A stretch of 64,000 nucleotides of DNA from Mesorhabditis belari. Taxonomy: Eukaryota; Nematoda; Chromadorea; Rhabditida; Rhabditidae. Below are positions 11,411-24,100 of this stretch, piece after piece. The stretch spans positions 455,001 through 519,000 of the forward strand of contig CAUEEP010000667.1 of NCBI GenBank assembly GCA_958450365.1. The letters run 5' to 3'. Numbering within the stretch: position 1 is the stretch's first letter; every line of letters starts with the position of its first letter. The notes beneath the pieces are model-generated. The model ran no database searches. It had not been told where the DNA came from and saw only the letters and a list, made by a program, of their open reading frames with translations. The position numbers and the translations under genes were made by a program.

Positions 11411-11802
11411 CAAGGGAAGATCAACTGGCTGAGCCGGCCAAATGACATGCAACCTGTACCATTCGACGCAGAATTTTACAAGACAATTTTACACTGATTC
11501 CGAATCTGCTTACGTTGCTGAACGTTATTCTGGCAGGAGTTATAAGCGGCTAAAGTTTTGTTAGGACTTTGAAAATACACTGGACTCTGGTTTGAGTCCC
11601 TGTATCGGTTTTTGTAGACCCAAAAAACTATATTTTCAGAGTCCTAAAAAAACTTTAGCCGCTTATAACTCCTGCCAGAATAACGTTCAGCAAAAAACGG
11701 TAAGCAGATTCGGAATCAGTGTAAAATTGTCCTGTAGAATTCTGCGTCGAATGGTACAGGTTGCATGTCATTTGGCGGGCTCAGCCAGTTGACCTTCCCT
11801 TG
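11411..11802. repeat. Fold-back inverted repeat with a 53-bp loop
   Basis: Arms 11411-11577 and 11631-11802 are near-perfect inverted copies. The left arm in its plus-strand frame contains FYTDSESAYVAERYSGRSYK, which resembles the TDS motif of retroelement RNase H, but the frame has a stop. Probably a hairpin-forming duplication of a retroelement fragment. Confidence 0.7.
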
Positions 11803-12065
11803 TCAGATTCGAGTGCTTTTCAAGTAAGTTTTCATGTCTTCAAAGATGAAAGAATAAATCATTTCAAAATTAGATTTGCTAAAAGTTTTATGGTTTAATT
11901 TGACTTGCAGTTTAGTTGTAATTAGGCGTTCTGTTACAAAAGTTCTTTTCAGATAATTCTCAGAAAGTTGATCAAATCGTGTTTTGAAGCTTTCTCAAGC
12001 AGCATTTGGTCTGAGTTTTTTCTAAGATTACAAAGAACATTTTAAACTTTAATACTTAATACTTA

Positions 12066-13243
12066 CCGTATTTATTCTAATAGAAGCAATTTTGTGAAAT
12101 GTTTGAAAAATAGAAGCGCTGTCTCTAATAGAAATAACAATTATGGATATTCAGCTTAGTAGATTGAATACCCTAAGTTTTGAGCTTTTAAGCTTATATC
12201 AGGCATTTCCTTGAGAAAAATTGCATTCTTTATCATTTATTTTGCATAAGCAGTGGTAATTTTGATAAGTTTTTCTTGCAATTAAGTAGTCAGCTTATTT
12301 GGATCAAATCTATAACTTAGAATTTATGTGCCTAGGCAATTAAATTTCGTCGAGCTTAAGATAATTTATGCCATAAAATTCTTACAACTTTAAACATTTT
12401 GACGTTTTAATTTTGAGTATTCAATCCTTTAGCAAAGATTTTTTTCGTAAATTCTTGCATTAACTGCTTAAAGATCACTGCTAAAGTTTCGTATTGCTTA
12501 ATCAGTGGCTTTTCTTGTGTTTTTTGCGTTTTATAAAATGAATAACCTTTTTTTAGGGACGATGCCTGACCGGTTGTTGATTCGAACGGATTCACTTGAG
12601 GAGTATCGAAGTCTTTGCGAACTGGTCGATCACAAGGATAAACTGGAACACGAGGAAAATGAAAATGAAGCTCCGGATAGAAATAAGAGCGATTTGGATA
12701 CTCTGGAGATATTCGAGAAGGGGAAAAAGCGAGGAATTTTCAAGTGGACCGGGCTATGATCCAGAGATGGGTGTCACAGAAGGGAAAGTTGCGAAATTTG
12801 GGGAAATTGTTCAAGAGAGTCAAGGCGGTGGGAGAAAGCTCACGAATAAGCCACTGGATCAAGAATTGGCTGATTGGGTTAGGGAGGAACGGGGAATGAA
12901 AAACAAAAGTTCGAGAAGGTTGATTCAAGAGAAAGCGAAGAATTTGTGTGAGCAAGATTGCATCGAGTTTGAGTCTTCAAATGTATGGCTCCAAAAGTTT
13001 TTGAAGTGGCACGGATTCACAATGAGATCTAAAACTTCGATCTAAAAACCACCTTGCGAATATGCCGATGTCTTGGTCAATTATGTGATGTTTCTCAATC
13101 GAAATCGCAAAGAAAACGCGTAGACCCACATCCCGTAGACCCACATCTTTTTTTTAACGATTAAAGCGCAGCCTTCAATAGAAGCAATTTTGTGGAATGA
13201 TTCAAAAATAGAAGCGCATGCGCTTCTATTAGAATAAACACGG
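12066..13243 (+). mobile_element. pogo-like DNA transposon, decayed
   Basis: Inverted ends CCGTRTTTATTCTAATAGAAGC (22 bp; R = A on the left, G on the right) at 12066 and 13243 are flanked by TA. Subterminal copies of 'aatagaagc' occur inside both ends, and a self-complementary 'gaagcgcatgcgcttc' lies at 13211-13226. The plus-strand frames at 12562-13045 encode a CENP-B/Tc5-type DNA-binding domain (GGRKLTNKPLDQELADWV, later FLKWHGFTMRSKTS) after one frame change. A stop follows, then PPCEYADVLVNYVMFLNRN, as expected between the DNA-binding and DDE domains. The DDE domain itself is missing. Confidence 0.78.
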
Positions 13244-13790
13244 TAATTACTTAATTAACACTTAATGGATTTTCTATTCGCTTTCAATTGAACTGTATTG
13301 GGCTAACAATGATTTACTGATCACAAGTGATGGTTTTTAAAAATCATTTTTGCAATGTTTTTTAATTTTTGAAATTGCTGGAATTTCTAATTTTCAGTCG
13401 ATTCACCTCTTTTGTCTTTTTTTTCTCCTCGGGTTGTTGAAAAGGAAAAACGAGTGTTCTTTAATATCTATCTGATTTGTCAATTTAAAGTTGATTTCAT
13501 TTCTATAAATTTCTATAAATCAATCAACCTGGACTAAAAATCAACATTCAATGACCAATCACTTTTGACTGTCATTCACTAACGTCAACCTGTTCCTTTT
13601 GAAAACATTTTTGATTTCACACTAACTGTATAAAACAAGAGGAATCCACTATAACGCCAATCTTTTATTACATTCAAATAAAAGTGAAAAAAAACACGAA
13701 AAAAAAATACAAAAACACTGTATCGAATTGAATTTTCAATGTCTAAGCCGATTTTTGGAAGATTTTAAGGCTAGCATTCAACACACAGTA
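13244..13790. other. No gene seen
   Basis: AT-rich sequence with poly-A runs near 13680-13720. It may be the 3' flank of the following minus-strand gene. Nothing else supported. Confidence 0.45.
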
Positions 13791-13792
13791 GA

Positions 13793-14636
13793 TTAGCCAC
13801 CCCGGGCCGCCTCAACTCGAAGAAATTTGCCCGTATCGGTCTCTATGGCTTTTTGGCAGTGCGAGCAGACGTTGGACTCGGTTTTCGGCGCCTTTTGCCC
13901 GACCAAATTGAAAATGGAGGCGGTCGATTGAAATAGATTCACATTCTCCGACTCGAACGGCAACGGGATCATTTGCAGCACAATCTGGCCAGCCTAAAAC
14001 TCGTTGATGCTGGCAAAGTGCTTAAATGATAGGGACAGGGTCTTTCCAGAAGAACATTCTCAAAAAATGTAACTACGAGGAAACAAAAATTAGCCGATGG
14101 AAAAAGCCCTGTTAATCTTTGATCAAAGACCGACCACGAAATACTGTTGACACGTCGGATTTTTCGAGCAGGCGTAGCCAGCTGCAGCGCCTGTTGTGGC
14201 AAAGAATCCCTTGACGGTCTTGCTCCACCAGCCCTGGAAATTAGCTATGTTCTTGTTCTAAGGGATCAGTGGACGAGAATGGCAACTTGTGCTCATCCAT
14301 TTCGGCCTATTCGATACAGTCTAATAAAACACTTGAGAGTCAAGGAATACCTTTGATTTGGAAGAGACTTTAGAAGAAAGGGATCTTCTACCGGATGAGT
14401 TATGCAAAAATTAGGAGGTCAAAATCTCGGTCTACAAATTGTTGACTTTAAATTATAAAGACTAAGTAGTTCCTATGAAAGAGTCTCGTTTAGTACCTAT
14501 AGATTTAATGGGTCGAGTCGAACATCTGGTTTAAGCTGGCAAAAATTTCATTCGCCCAACTCACCGATTCGTCCTTTGCCGACGCCACTCCGATCATCAT
14601 CGACAAAAGAAACAACGAGAATACGAGTTTGTGCAT
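13793..14636 (-). CDS. Putative small secreted protein gene, multi-exon
   Basis: The minus-strand ATG at 14636 opens MHKLVFSLFLLSMMIGVASA, a clear signal peptide, followed by KDES and a strong GTGAGT donor (exon 14636-14565). Without splicing the frame stops 19 codons later. Downstream candidate exons are a segment reading GWWSKTVKGFFATTGAAAGY after a TTTCCAG acceptor near 14240, and a last exon (stop at 13793-13795) reading GQIVLQMIPLPFESENVNLF...CSHCQKAIETDTGKF after a TTTTAG acceptor. Cysteines and the signal peptide suggest secretion. The middle splice choices are uncertain and two frames are open. No family recognised. Confidence 0.5.
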
Positions 14637-14639
14637 TCT

Positions 14640-15450
14640 AGATTCGATCGATTGAGAAATGAAAAGTGCTTGAAAAAGTGACCCTCAAAGCTTTCGTTTT
14701 CTTCGAGGCGATTGACATTTTCTTGCTCCATACAAAGCTAACGCCACGTCGCTCTTTTTTGTTTTCGAGGTGTTTAGATTGCACAAGGATTTTTCCGCTG
14801 AAACCGATGTATGAGAGTTCCTTTTTCTCTCTTTTTTCCTTTCATTCTCCCATTTCTCAATCAATAGGATCGAGAAAAAGCGTTAGAGCTGAAAAAGGGG
14901 AGAAAATCGTTTCGCAAGTGATCAGATGCTTCCAGCAGTTGAAATAGTTTTTGTTTTTTAAATGTTTATTGATCTTATTAAAGGGAAGAAATAAATAAAT
15001 TCGAGCTGATTAGACAGAATTCGGCGTATTTAGTGTTACAGTCTATATTTTTATCATTTCAAATGAAAATGCGGAGTCGAATTCAACTGATTAAAACTTT
15101 TTTTGAAAAATATAATTTAAATGCAAGAATATTATGGGTGTGCAAAAGTGGAATTGATAATTTTCAAGAAAACTACTATATTGTCAAAAATTTTCATTTG
15201 AAGCTGTCCTTTCTTTTATAACAATCAGTTTCATTTGCAAAGGATACAAATTACAGCTACGGAACGACTTTTCTCTCAAGAAAATGCAAAGAAGAACCGG
15301 CCCATAGGGATATGCAGTGTAATTGATCAATGTGTACGCCGAAAAAAAAGCTGTATTTTGCGAGAAAACTCAAAGGAGTTTGCTCTAAAACTCCCACTAA
15401 TTTTTGCTACCCTTTTGTGACAAAACCTACATGGCTGGTTACATCGAGTT
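14640..15450. other. No gene recognised
   Basis: Several short frames exist (14666-14947, 15033-15221, 15235-15420) but they are low-complexity or lack splice or homology support. Confidence 0.4.
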
Positions 15451-15452
15451 GG

Positions 15453-15945
15453 ATAGCATTCAATGTCATAGGGTTTCCCATCACGCATGTAGAATTTCTT
15501 TTCGCAACAAAAAGCTTTCTTTGTCAACAAAACACCGGAATTTAGTGAACTAATAGAATTTTGACTCGCTGAAGTCAATTCCAGTGTATTGGCAGACAAA
15601 CCAATACAAAACCCTATCAGGAAATTGACGAAAGCAGCGCCGACACGTGAAACATGGATCGTGCTACAGCTTGCCAAGTGCTTTGTACACGAAACGATTC
15701 AACGAAAGAGCGCATCCTAAAGTCAAGAAAGTTTAGCTTTCTTTGTATAACGAACCGGTACATTGTGAATTCCTGGTAGAGTTTTGGATTGACTTATTTG
15801 CCGATACACTGGAATTGACTTCAGCGAGTCAAAATTCTATTAGTTCACTAAATTCGTGTATTTTGTTGACAAAGAAAGCTTTTTGTTTAGAAAAGAAATT
15901 CTACGTATGCGATGGGAAACCCGATGACATTAAATGCTATCATTT
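15453..15945. repeat. Head-to-head inverted duplication of a coding-like exon
   Basis: The minus-strand frame 15677-15327 and the plus-strand frame 15743-15976 encode nearly the same peptide (shared core NTLELTSASQNSISSLNS on minus, DTLELTSASQNSISSLNS on plus, then LLTKKAFC). Arms are about 180 bp, spaced by about 130 bp. Both have a cysteine-containing end (KKFY..DGKP.DI.CY). The protein is not a family I recognise. Differences are mostly single substitutions. Confidence 0.65.
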
Positions 15946-16029
15946 GGAGAAATTTGGAAAACAGGTAACTTATTGATCTTTTGTTAGTTTTGATTGTTTT
16001 TCGGATGATTATTTATATGCTTTATTCAG

Positions 16030-17890
16030 GGGGCGAATAAAAGCGAATCAGATAATCATAACCGCATATAACATATTGCTACAATACTTTCACAAAAAAA
16101 GAAAGAAAACTAAAAATAGTACAGTAAGACTACAGTTAGGAAACACAGGTACAAAAAGATTAAATATAGGGCAGATTTGGCATGGCAATAAGATCTAATT
16201 CGTTTACAGATACTTTCAATTTTCCTACAGACGAGAAGATACCAGACGGGAGCTTATTCCAAACCCTACTAATACGGTTCGCAAAGGAATGATAAAGGGA
16301 AAGATGATGGGGATGAGAACCGATCGAAATTTGATAAGGATGACTACGTGTATTTCTAGGAATGTCCACAATTTTCAAGAGGCTTTGAAATTCTGGATGC
16401 GGCTTAGGGTAGAAGAGGATTTTATGGCAAAAAAAAATCAGAGTAAATACGGCGATATAAAAGGGGTTTTAAATCAAAAACTATAAGTCTAGTGTCACAA
16501 ATTGGAATAAGAGAAGAAGAATAAGAGAAGAAGGGAAACAACGAGTGTATGCTTTTTTAGTGAAACGCCGTTGGACATTTTCAACCAAGGTGATAAGTTT
16601 CTTAATGGAAGGTGACCATACGATGGTGGCATACTCGAGCAAAGGCCGGCAATAGGTTATAAGAGCCCTGCGATAAGTCGCGATTTTAGGGAAAAAAAAT
16701 AGCGCGAAGTATTATGTTAGAAATTCTAGAAGCTTTTTTGGAAATGTAGTTTATGTCAGAATCAAATTTTAGAGAGGAAACTAACAGTATACCAAGATCT
16801 TTTACAGGATCATCGACCAATCCTTGTGGTAATTGTAGGTCCCCCAAATTTAAAGGGAGATGTAATGAACCAAATGTAACGTGTTTGCATTTGTCCGGCG
16901 CAATGTTAAGTCTCCAAAATTTACTCTACAGAAGGATCGAATCGAGATCCTTCTGGAGAAGAGTAAAATCAGGAATGGGGCTCTGGGACGCAAGTACCCT
17001 ATAAATTTTAAGGTCATCGGCGTAGAGTCGGACTTTTGTGCCTAGGGAGATCGAACTGTTAATGTCATTAATATAAATAGGGAAAAGAAGAGGACCAAGA
17101 ACGCTCCCTTGGGGCACTCCGTTACTAATGGGGAAGTCATTCAAAAAAGTAGAGCCTAAGTGGACGCGAAAAGTCCTTTTGGTAACCAATTTGCATCTGA
17201 GTCTTTCCAAAATTTAGGGATCTTAGCCGTTAGAAGTGACAGATTAAAAAGTTTAGCAAGTAGTGGTGATATTTGAAACCTAGTTGTCCGTATAACAAAA
17301 GAGGGAATTCCGTCTGGGGTGTAAGAAAGCTTATTGCTAAGCTTACTAATTGCTGTTTCGACAAGTCTTGGTGTGACGATTAGGGCTGCGCAAGTATGTG
17401 CTGGGGCGGGAAGAGCCGGGATGCAACTACCATCGTCAACTACAAAAACGCTGGAGAAATATTGAGCAAAGGAATTAGCGATTTCGTGATTTTCGAAAAT
17501 CAAAGTGTTGCGAAGGGGGTCAAATATACATTTAATAGAGGAATCGTGGTTTGGGTTAATCTTAGAATAGACGTATGAGTAAAAAGCCTTGAGACTAGGA
17601 CTAAAAACGGATTTCCGTTCAATATTGGCCTCAAATTTCTTCACAAACTTAGTTAGCTTGTTTTCTAGATATGAGTAATGGGGGGAATCGCGATAACCCC
17701 AAGCTGTTTTTGCTCCTTTGCCTAGCTCGAGATATGTGACTGGGGTAAGAAAAGGTAGACCTGGTCGAAATAGGTACATTTTGGTCCAACAGCGATTTCA
17801 TCTCTTCATAGAACACTTTGAAGAACAAAAGATAACACTCGTTAATGTCTACCTCTAATCGGGGAAGAAACCTTGCATTGTAGAGCGCTA
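16030..17890 (-). mobile_element. 5'-truncated non-LTR retrotransposon (CR1/Jockey-like)
   Basis: Minus-strand reverse-transcriptase frames: 17779-17156 carries the linker and fingers (FAQYFSSVFVVDD, SYTPDGIPSFVI), 17210-16926 has GVPQGSVLGPLLFPIYINDI and the catalytic YADD (RLYADDLKIYR), and further frames give YCRPLLEYATIVWSPSIKK and a C-terminus ISRVWNKLPSGIFSSVGKLK (16378-16160). These are the ordered landmarks of a CR1/Jockey-group ORF2. The 3' end has AATAAAG near 16025. Frameshifts and missing endonuclease mean a dead 5'-truncated copy. Confidence 0.88.
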
Positions 17891-18179
17891 AAGATTCATG
17901 CCTAAATGTTTAACAAAATTGTTCGAAATTGTTTAATATTGTCTCTTAATCTAATCGAGCAGATCGATGTCAAAAGCCAGTCTCGTGCGGCCGGCTTTCA
18001 AATCCCTCAACAGGGTGCAATTCTCCAACGAAACCGTAGCTGGGAGATCAGCTGCAGCATCAATGTAGTCCATGGGCTCGTCAGTCTAAATATTCTATAT
18101 AAAAGGTTCACCTAGCGCTAACCAAATTCTTTAATTAAAGTGGATTGAATTCTAAATTTAAGCATTTTCTGCTTGAGTA

Positions 18180-21100
18180 ATGGGAGCAACGTATAGAATT
18201 ACTCACGAATTGCTGAAGAAACTTATGCTTGAGGCACTCGTCAGCGGAGAATCGCTTCTTCGGATCCACCAACAACATTTGAGTGATTAAATCGCAAAAT
18301 AAGTTCACTGGAAAAGCAGAATTAGGGAATCATTTCCAGAGAAATCTTTTTGCGATACCGTCGCGCTTTTATTTGAAATTTTCAAAAAACCGAATGGTAC
18401 ACCGAAGCTTTTTTGAGAATTTTTTGCCACTATTCCTAGTTGATCTCCAAAATCGAGTAAACCTTCTTCTTCGCTCCAGAATAAACCTTCTTCTTCGCTT
18501 CCATCTACCAAGGCAATTTTCGCTTTCAAATCTGCAGACAACGATCCATTACGGCTAAAAGTCTGCTTTATAAGTTTACCAAGTGAAGAGTCTCACTTCG
18601 ATTTAGATAGATCAGGCCGCACACCAAGAACTTCAAATATTCTGTCCAGAACCGCAGATTCGGCGCCTCTTCTTCTCACCTAAAAATTTATTGTATAAAG
18701 GATCCTTGTCTAAATGAACTTTGGAATGAATTTAGAGATCCTTTTAACACATTGGCCATCGGCCGCTTTTCACAAAACTGCCGCCTGGGCCAGAGCGTTT
18801 TTATTAGCCAACCAGCGGAAAACGTTCACTTCATTCGTGTTTCCCGCTTCTGGGGAGGCGGGGAACCCATTCGGGCCCTTCGGGACGGGTTCGTGCATAG
18901 TTTAAAGGACCCATGTAAAGTACCTTCCGCTAATAATTATCTAGCTATTCCTTAAGCCATGATACTCGAGCGCTCTTCGAACACAATCAACCCGTTCCTG
19001 TTAGCTTTCTTTCTTTAAAATCACTAGAACTACCGTAACTCATGTTAAGCCGCGCGCCTTTTTTAAAAATGGACCTAAAAGGCAGATTTTCCATAGACTG
19101 AACTCGTAAACGAGCACTTCTCGATCCGAGATGAACTCGAAAACGACTTCTTTACCCGTCAGACCCTTGCTTTCGTGGAGAGAGGCATTCATGCGCTTCC
19201 AAATATATGGCAAAATGTGATACTTAATAATGGTGAATACCTTGAATAAATACTTGAAAAACTTCAGATCAAAAACTCCCAGAAACATATCGGCCAGCCT
19301 AATATTAGGTTGTTTGGAATGAAAATACCCTTTTAATGAAAAACAAATTTATCTCCACAAAAAGAAAAAAATGCGCTTTAATCCAAAAGATATGCTCCGT
19401 TGTTGGCAATAGTCTTTCTCCCTTTTTCTTTCAAATCTCGGATCCCTTTCCTGAAGTAATACTGAGACTGCGAGTCGAAGTATTGGCCTACCCAAGTTCG
19501 GACTTCGTCGTGGTCCTTGAAGTGTTTATCGGTCAAGAAGTGCTGCATAGATCGAAATGAGTGGTAGTCTAAGGGTGCCAGATGTGGACTAAACGGCGGA
19601 TGCGGGAGATATTCTCAACCCAATATCCTCGAGTTTTTCCTGCGTCTTCTTTGCTGTCTTCTTTGCGTCTTCTTTGCGCGTGTTATCTTGCAGATATCTC
19701 ACAGTCGATGTGTTTACACCTTGATTACCTTGCTTACACCCAGCTGTTGCACATATAGATCTGAGGTGACTGTTGGAAGAGAAGGTAGAACCTCAAAGTG
19801 TATAAGACCACGGAAATTCCACCAAACAGATAACATGGCCTTTCATCCATGAGGATCAAGATGTGGCGTCGTTTTTGGCTGATCTCCTGGATTTAGCCAC
19901 TGCCGCTTTCGCGATGGGTTATCGTAGTAAATCCAATTTTCTTTGGCCGTCACAATAGTGCCCCAAAAACCTCGATTTTTTTGATTGTCGAAGAAGAATA
20001 CCGGCGATATTCACTCGAGTAACTTTATTAGCGTCAACAAGTTGATGGGGTACCCATTTGCTTTACCCGAACGATGTAAACGCAATTGTTGTGTCGCCTA
20101 CAGCCAACAGCATTGCAAGTTCGCGCGTCGACAAAGTTAGGTCACCTTCTATGGCCTCTCGAAGATCGTCGTCGTTTAGCGCTGGAGGGCAGTGACCACG
20201 TCTTCGATCCTGTAGAGTTTCCTCTCCCTCTCTAGATCGTTGAAACCATTTTTTTACAAGCTACTCTGAATAAGCAGCTTCTCCAAAAACTGTCAAGAAT
20301 GAACTATGGCTCTCCCGGACACTTTTTTCTTGTTTAAAGTCGTAGAGCAAGTACACCCGAATTCGTTACTTCTGATCTTCCTTCCTAAAAAAAGTCAAAA
20401 TTATACGACAGTTAATTTTTATAAAAACATGGAATTTAAAGGATATATAACTTTAAAACAAAACAAAACTCAGACGCGAAGCTGTTCGCTACACCGAAAA
20501 AATTGCAATCGAAGTTGAGGGTATTTTCATTCCGGACACCCTAATATTCGTGTCACGTGAGTTGCAATGTGTGGTTTCCTTTTTTCTTTAGCAGTTATTT
20601 TATTTAGTATTACGTTTTTGCAGCTAAGTAAATCGAACCTTATCTGCTACTTCAGCTTCGTTGCCGGTTATCTGAAAAAGTTTCGGTCCAGGGAAAACAT
20701 CTAGAATCGTCAGTGCCGTCGCCCAAATGTCAATCTTCGAATCATAACTTTCAGATTTCCGTAGTTGCTCAATGGTTTTGTAGAAATTCGGTGTGTCGAC
20801 ATTCGTTGTGTAATCGCTCTTCACGCTCACCTCTCTTGAAATTTTTCCAACAAATTTGTTTGACTAATCTTCTCCCACCTGGACAGAGCAAAGTTAAAGA
20901 GTCTGAGTTCGAGTCCATTGTTGTTTTGTTGAACACCAATGTTTTCTGGTCGAATAGCCTAATCAGTTTGAGAATCCGATTCTGTATTTTCATGTTCTCA
21001 CTAACCCGATGCATTATCCCTTTCTTGTGTAGGTAGCTGAGCGCCTCGAGTATTTGAGCAAGTATTATCCTCAACTTTTTCACATCGATCCTTTGGCCGT

Positions 21101-24100
21101 TAACGGTTCTGCAACTCAAGGAATCCCTATGATTCAGCTCAAGGAATCAAACTTGTAATACTGCTCCAATGTCATGTCCGATCCCTCTGATACTAGCCAG
21201 ATATGCGAAATGCTTCCCCCAGACCATTCCGGGAAAAACTCGTAAAACTTTGCAATCTAGAAGCCAAAAAAGTTTCACTATACAACTATACGGAATGCAC
21301 GTTTTTATGATTTGTCATCTGGCAGACTTGCAGCTCACGCCACAACCGAATGTACCCATCCTGAGGTTTGTCCAACTTTGCACACGAATATCTAAAAGTT
21401 TGTGGTTTTACTGTGTCTTCTATGTTACAAAAGCGACACATCTAACACTACTAGTCTAACAAATTTAACAACATCTAACCTTATTGCGATAAAGTAACTC
21501 GACGTTTCTTTCCGATCGTGAGTTAAACCTTGAACTATTAGATTGGCAACTTAAAAGTTGGTACACCTATTCGTTTTAGAAATAACTCTGGACCCAATTC
21601 TCCAGTCTCCAGTTTTTCTCCAATTCTCAAATTCATTTCAAAAGTTACCCAAATTTACTTGAGCGTGTCTTGAATTATTAGGTCGAGCAAAAAAGGAATG
21701 TCGGTTTTTGTCACAAAACTGTTTGTTGCTAAAAACATAAACAAACGTACATCAATCAAGGAGATATTCTCCATTATTATTGATGACTCGTTCCCAACTT
21801 CGTCGCAAGTTCCTGATCCCATCTTCAAAAAAAATGGGAAGTTTTCGAGCCAAAATACAGTCATGCACAAAAGTCTTGTAACATCCAGTTTAGCAAATTT
21901 CAAAGTGTAATAACTTTTTTGCAAAGAGGCGAATTCCCAAACAGTTTTTGGTTTTTAGTTGTCAAAAATTTCTATTTTTATATGCAAGAAAAACTTTTTT
22001 GAAACAATTAACAAAAATTAAGAAAAACAAATAAAAACAAAAAACGGGCGTATTTTTGATGCTCAAAAGTCTTGTAACATTTGAAAACAAACATCGAAAT
22101 TATCAAATTTTTAATACTTCGTTGGTCCACCTTTAGCTTTGTTGACTTCCTGGATTCGCTTTGGCATTGAATAAACTAAATTGCGTAGAATTTGGGCTCC
22201 CAGGGATGACCCGGCACGGCGAATGAAGAACCAAGTCTCTATCTTCGAGTTGAGTCGCTTTCCCTCCAGCTTTGACTTCAAAAAAAGCCTAAAGATGCTC
22301 AAATCTGGACTGTATGGGGGAGCTGAGATAAGTTTAACACGATTTGCTTTGAACCATCCTGGAAGACGAGCTTTTCCACCATTTGCGAGAGTGACGACCC
22401 GGCCCATTAGCAATTGACTCTTGTGTCAAAAGGCGCATTATCCTGATAAAGCAGCCATCCAGGGCCCATTTTTGCAATTGAAAATGGCAGAAGATGATTC
22501 TGGAGAACTGATTTGTAGCCTTCAGCGTTGAGCGTTGAGTTTAGTAGCACTAGCGGACCTGGTGAATTTCTCGACATTGCACCTGAAAGACAGAGTGTGC
22601 ACCACGAAAGTAGCCCTTACCCCAAAGCATGATTGATCCTTGACCAAATTTCACGATTGGTCGCACATATCTGATGTTGTACCGCTTTCCTATTGGTCTT
22701 CTGATCAAGTGGTTGCCATCCGGGCGAAAAAGATTGACTTTTGACTCATCAGTAAAAATCACATTTGCCCAATCATTTTGACATACTTCTTTGCAAACTC
22801 CAAACGAATCTTCCGATGCTTGGCATTCATCAAGGGCTTCTTGGCTGCTCTTCTTGTCACCAACCCACCACGGATCAAGCGTCGGCTCACTGTCATTCGT
22901 GATACATCCTTGCCGAATTGACTCTTCATCATGACGACTCCATCGCTCGCATTGAGATCCTTGTTATTTTTGTGAGCTTTGACGAGCGCTTTATCCTCTC
23001 TGGGTGTTGTAATTGGTGGACGACCTGATTTTGAAGCTCGGTGAACAGATCCAGTGGTTTTGAACGTCCCGACAATTACAGATACCGTTTTTTCACTGCA
23101 TTTGAAGAGAGCTGCCACATCTTTCCTCTGAATTCCTTTCTCTCGCGCTTCCACAATTTTTTCTTTGTCCCGAGTTGACAAATATTGTCCAGGCATCTAA
23201 AAAAACAATTTTTTGTTATATAAAAACAAAATAAAAACAAAAACAAAAAAAAGCAAAATACTTCAAATGTTACAAGACTTTTGAGCATCAAAAATACGCC
23301 CGTTTTTGTTTTTATTTGTTTTTCTTAATTTTTGTTAATCGTTAACAATAAAGTTTTCCTTGCATATCAAAATAGACATTTTTGACAACTGAAAACCAAA
23401 AACTGTTTGGGAATTCGCCTCTTTGCAAAAAAGTTATTACACTTTGAAATTTGCTAAACTGGATGTTACAAGACTTTTGTGCATGACTGTAAGTGTCAAC
23501 TGCTTTTTGGTATGTGCATGATTCTCGAACTTTTCTCCCATAAGAAAACTCTTCAACGGCCGAAACAAAAAAATAATCGGATGGGGCCAGGTCCGAACTA
23601 TAAGGTGCGTGGGCCAGAAGTTTCCCATCAAGTTCGTCGATTTTTTTGGTGAGTGATTTTTGCAGTGTGAGGTTTTGCATTATCATGCAAAAATAGCACT
23701 TTTGATGTTTCAACGCCCAATTTCTTTAAAGCTCCTTAACTCTCATCAATTGTTTTGAATAAAAATAAACAATGAGAGTTTTGAATAAAGATCAGCGGCA
23801 ATTCCTCCCGTATTCAACAACTCATAATACCCCAAAACTTTTGTATTCCACCAACAGCAAAGCATAAGTTTCTTTCCATGAATATCGGGTTTGATTGTGG
23901 TTGTGGGAGTTGGCCTAGAGAAAGCCACTGATTTTTGCGCTTCACATTCTCATATTGAATCCATGTTTCATCAGAGGTTAGAATTCTTCCCCAAAAATCA
24001 TGAGCTTCGCCTTTTTGAAGCAGAGTAGAGCTAATGATAACACGAGTTGTTTTGTTGAAAAAATCGCAGAAGCAAAGAACTGGAAGATTGCCAACAACGG

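Noticed and set aside
18714..18955. Two overlapping plus-strand frames as a gene.
   Set aside because: They are antisense to a minus-strand exon-like segment (HEPVPKGPNGFPASPEAGNT) of the pseudokinase gene.
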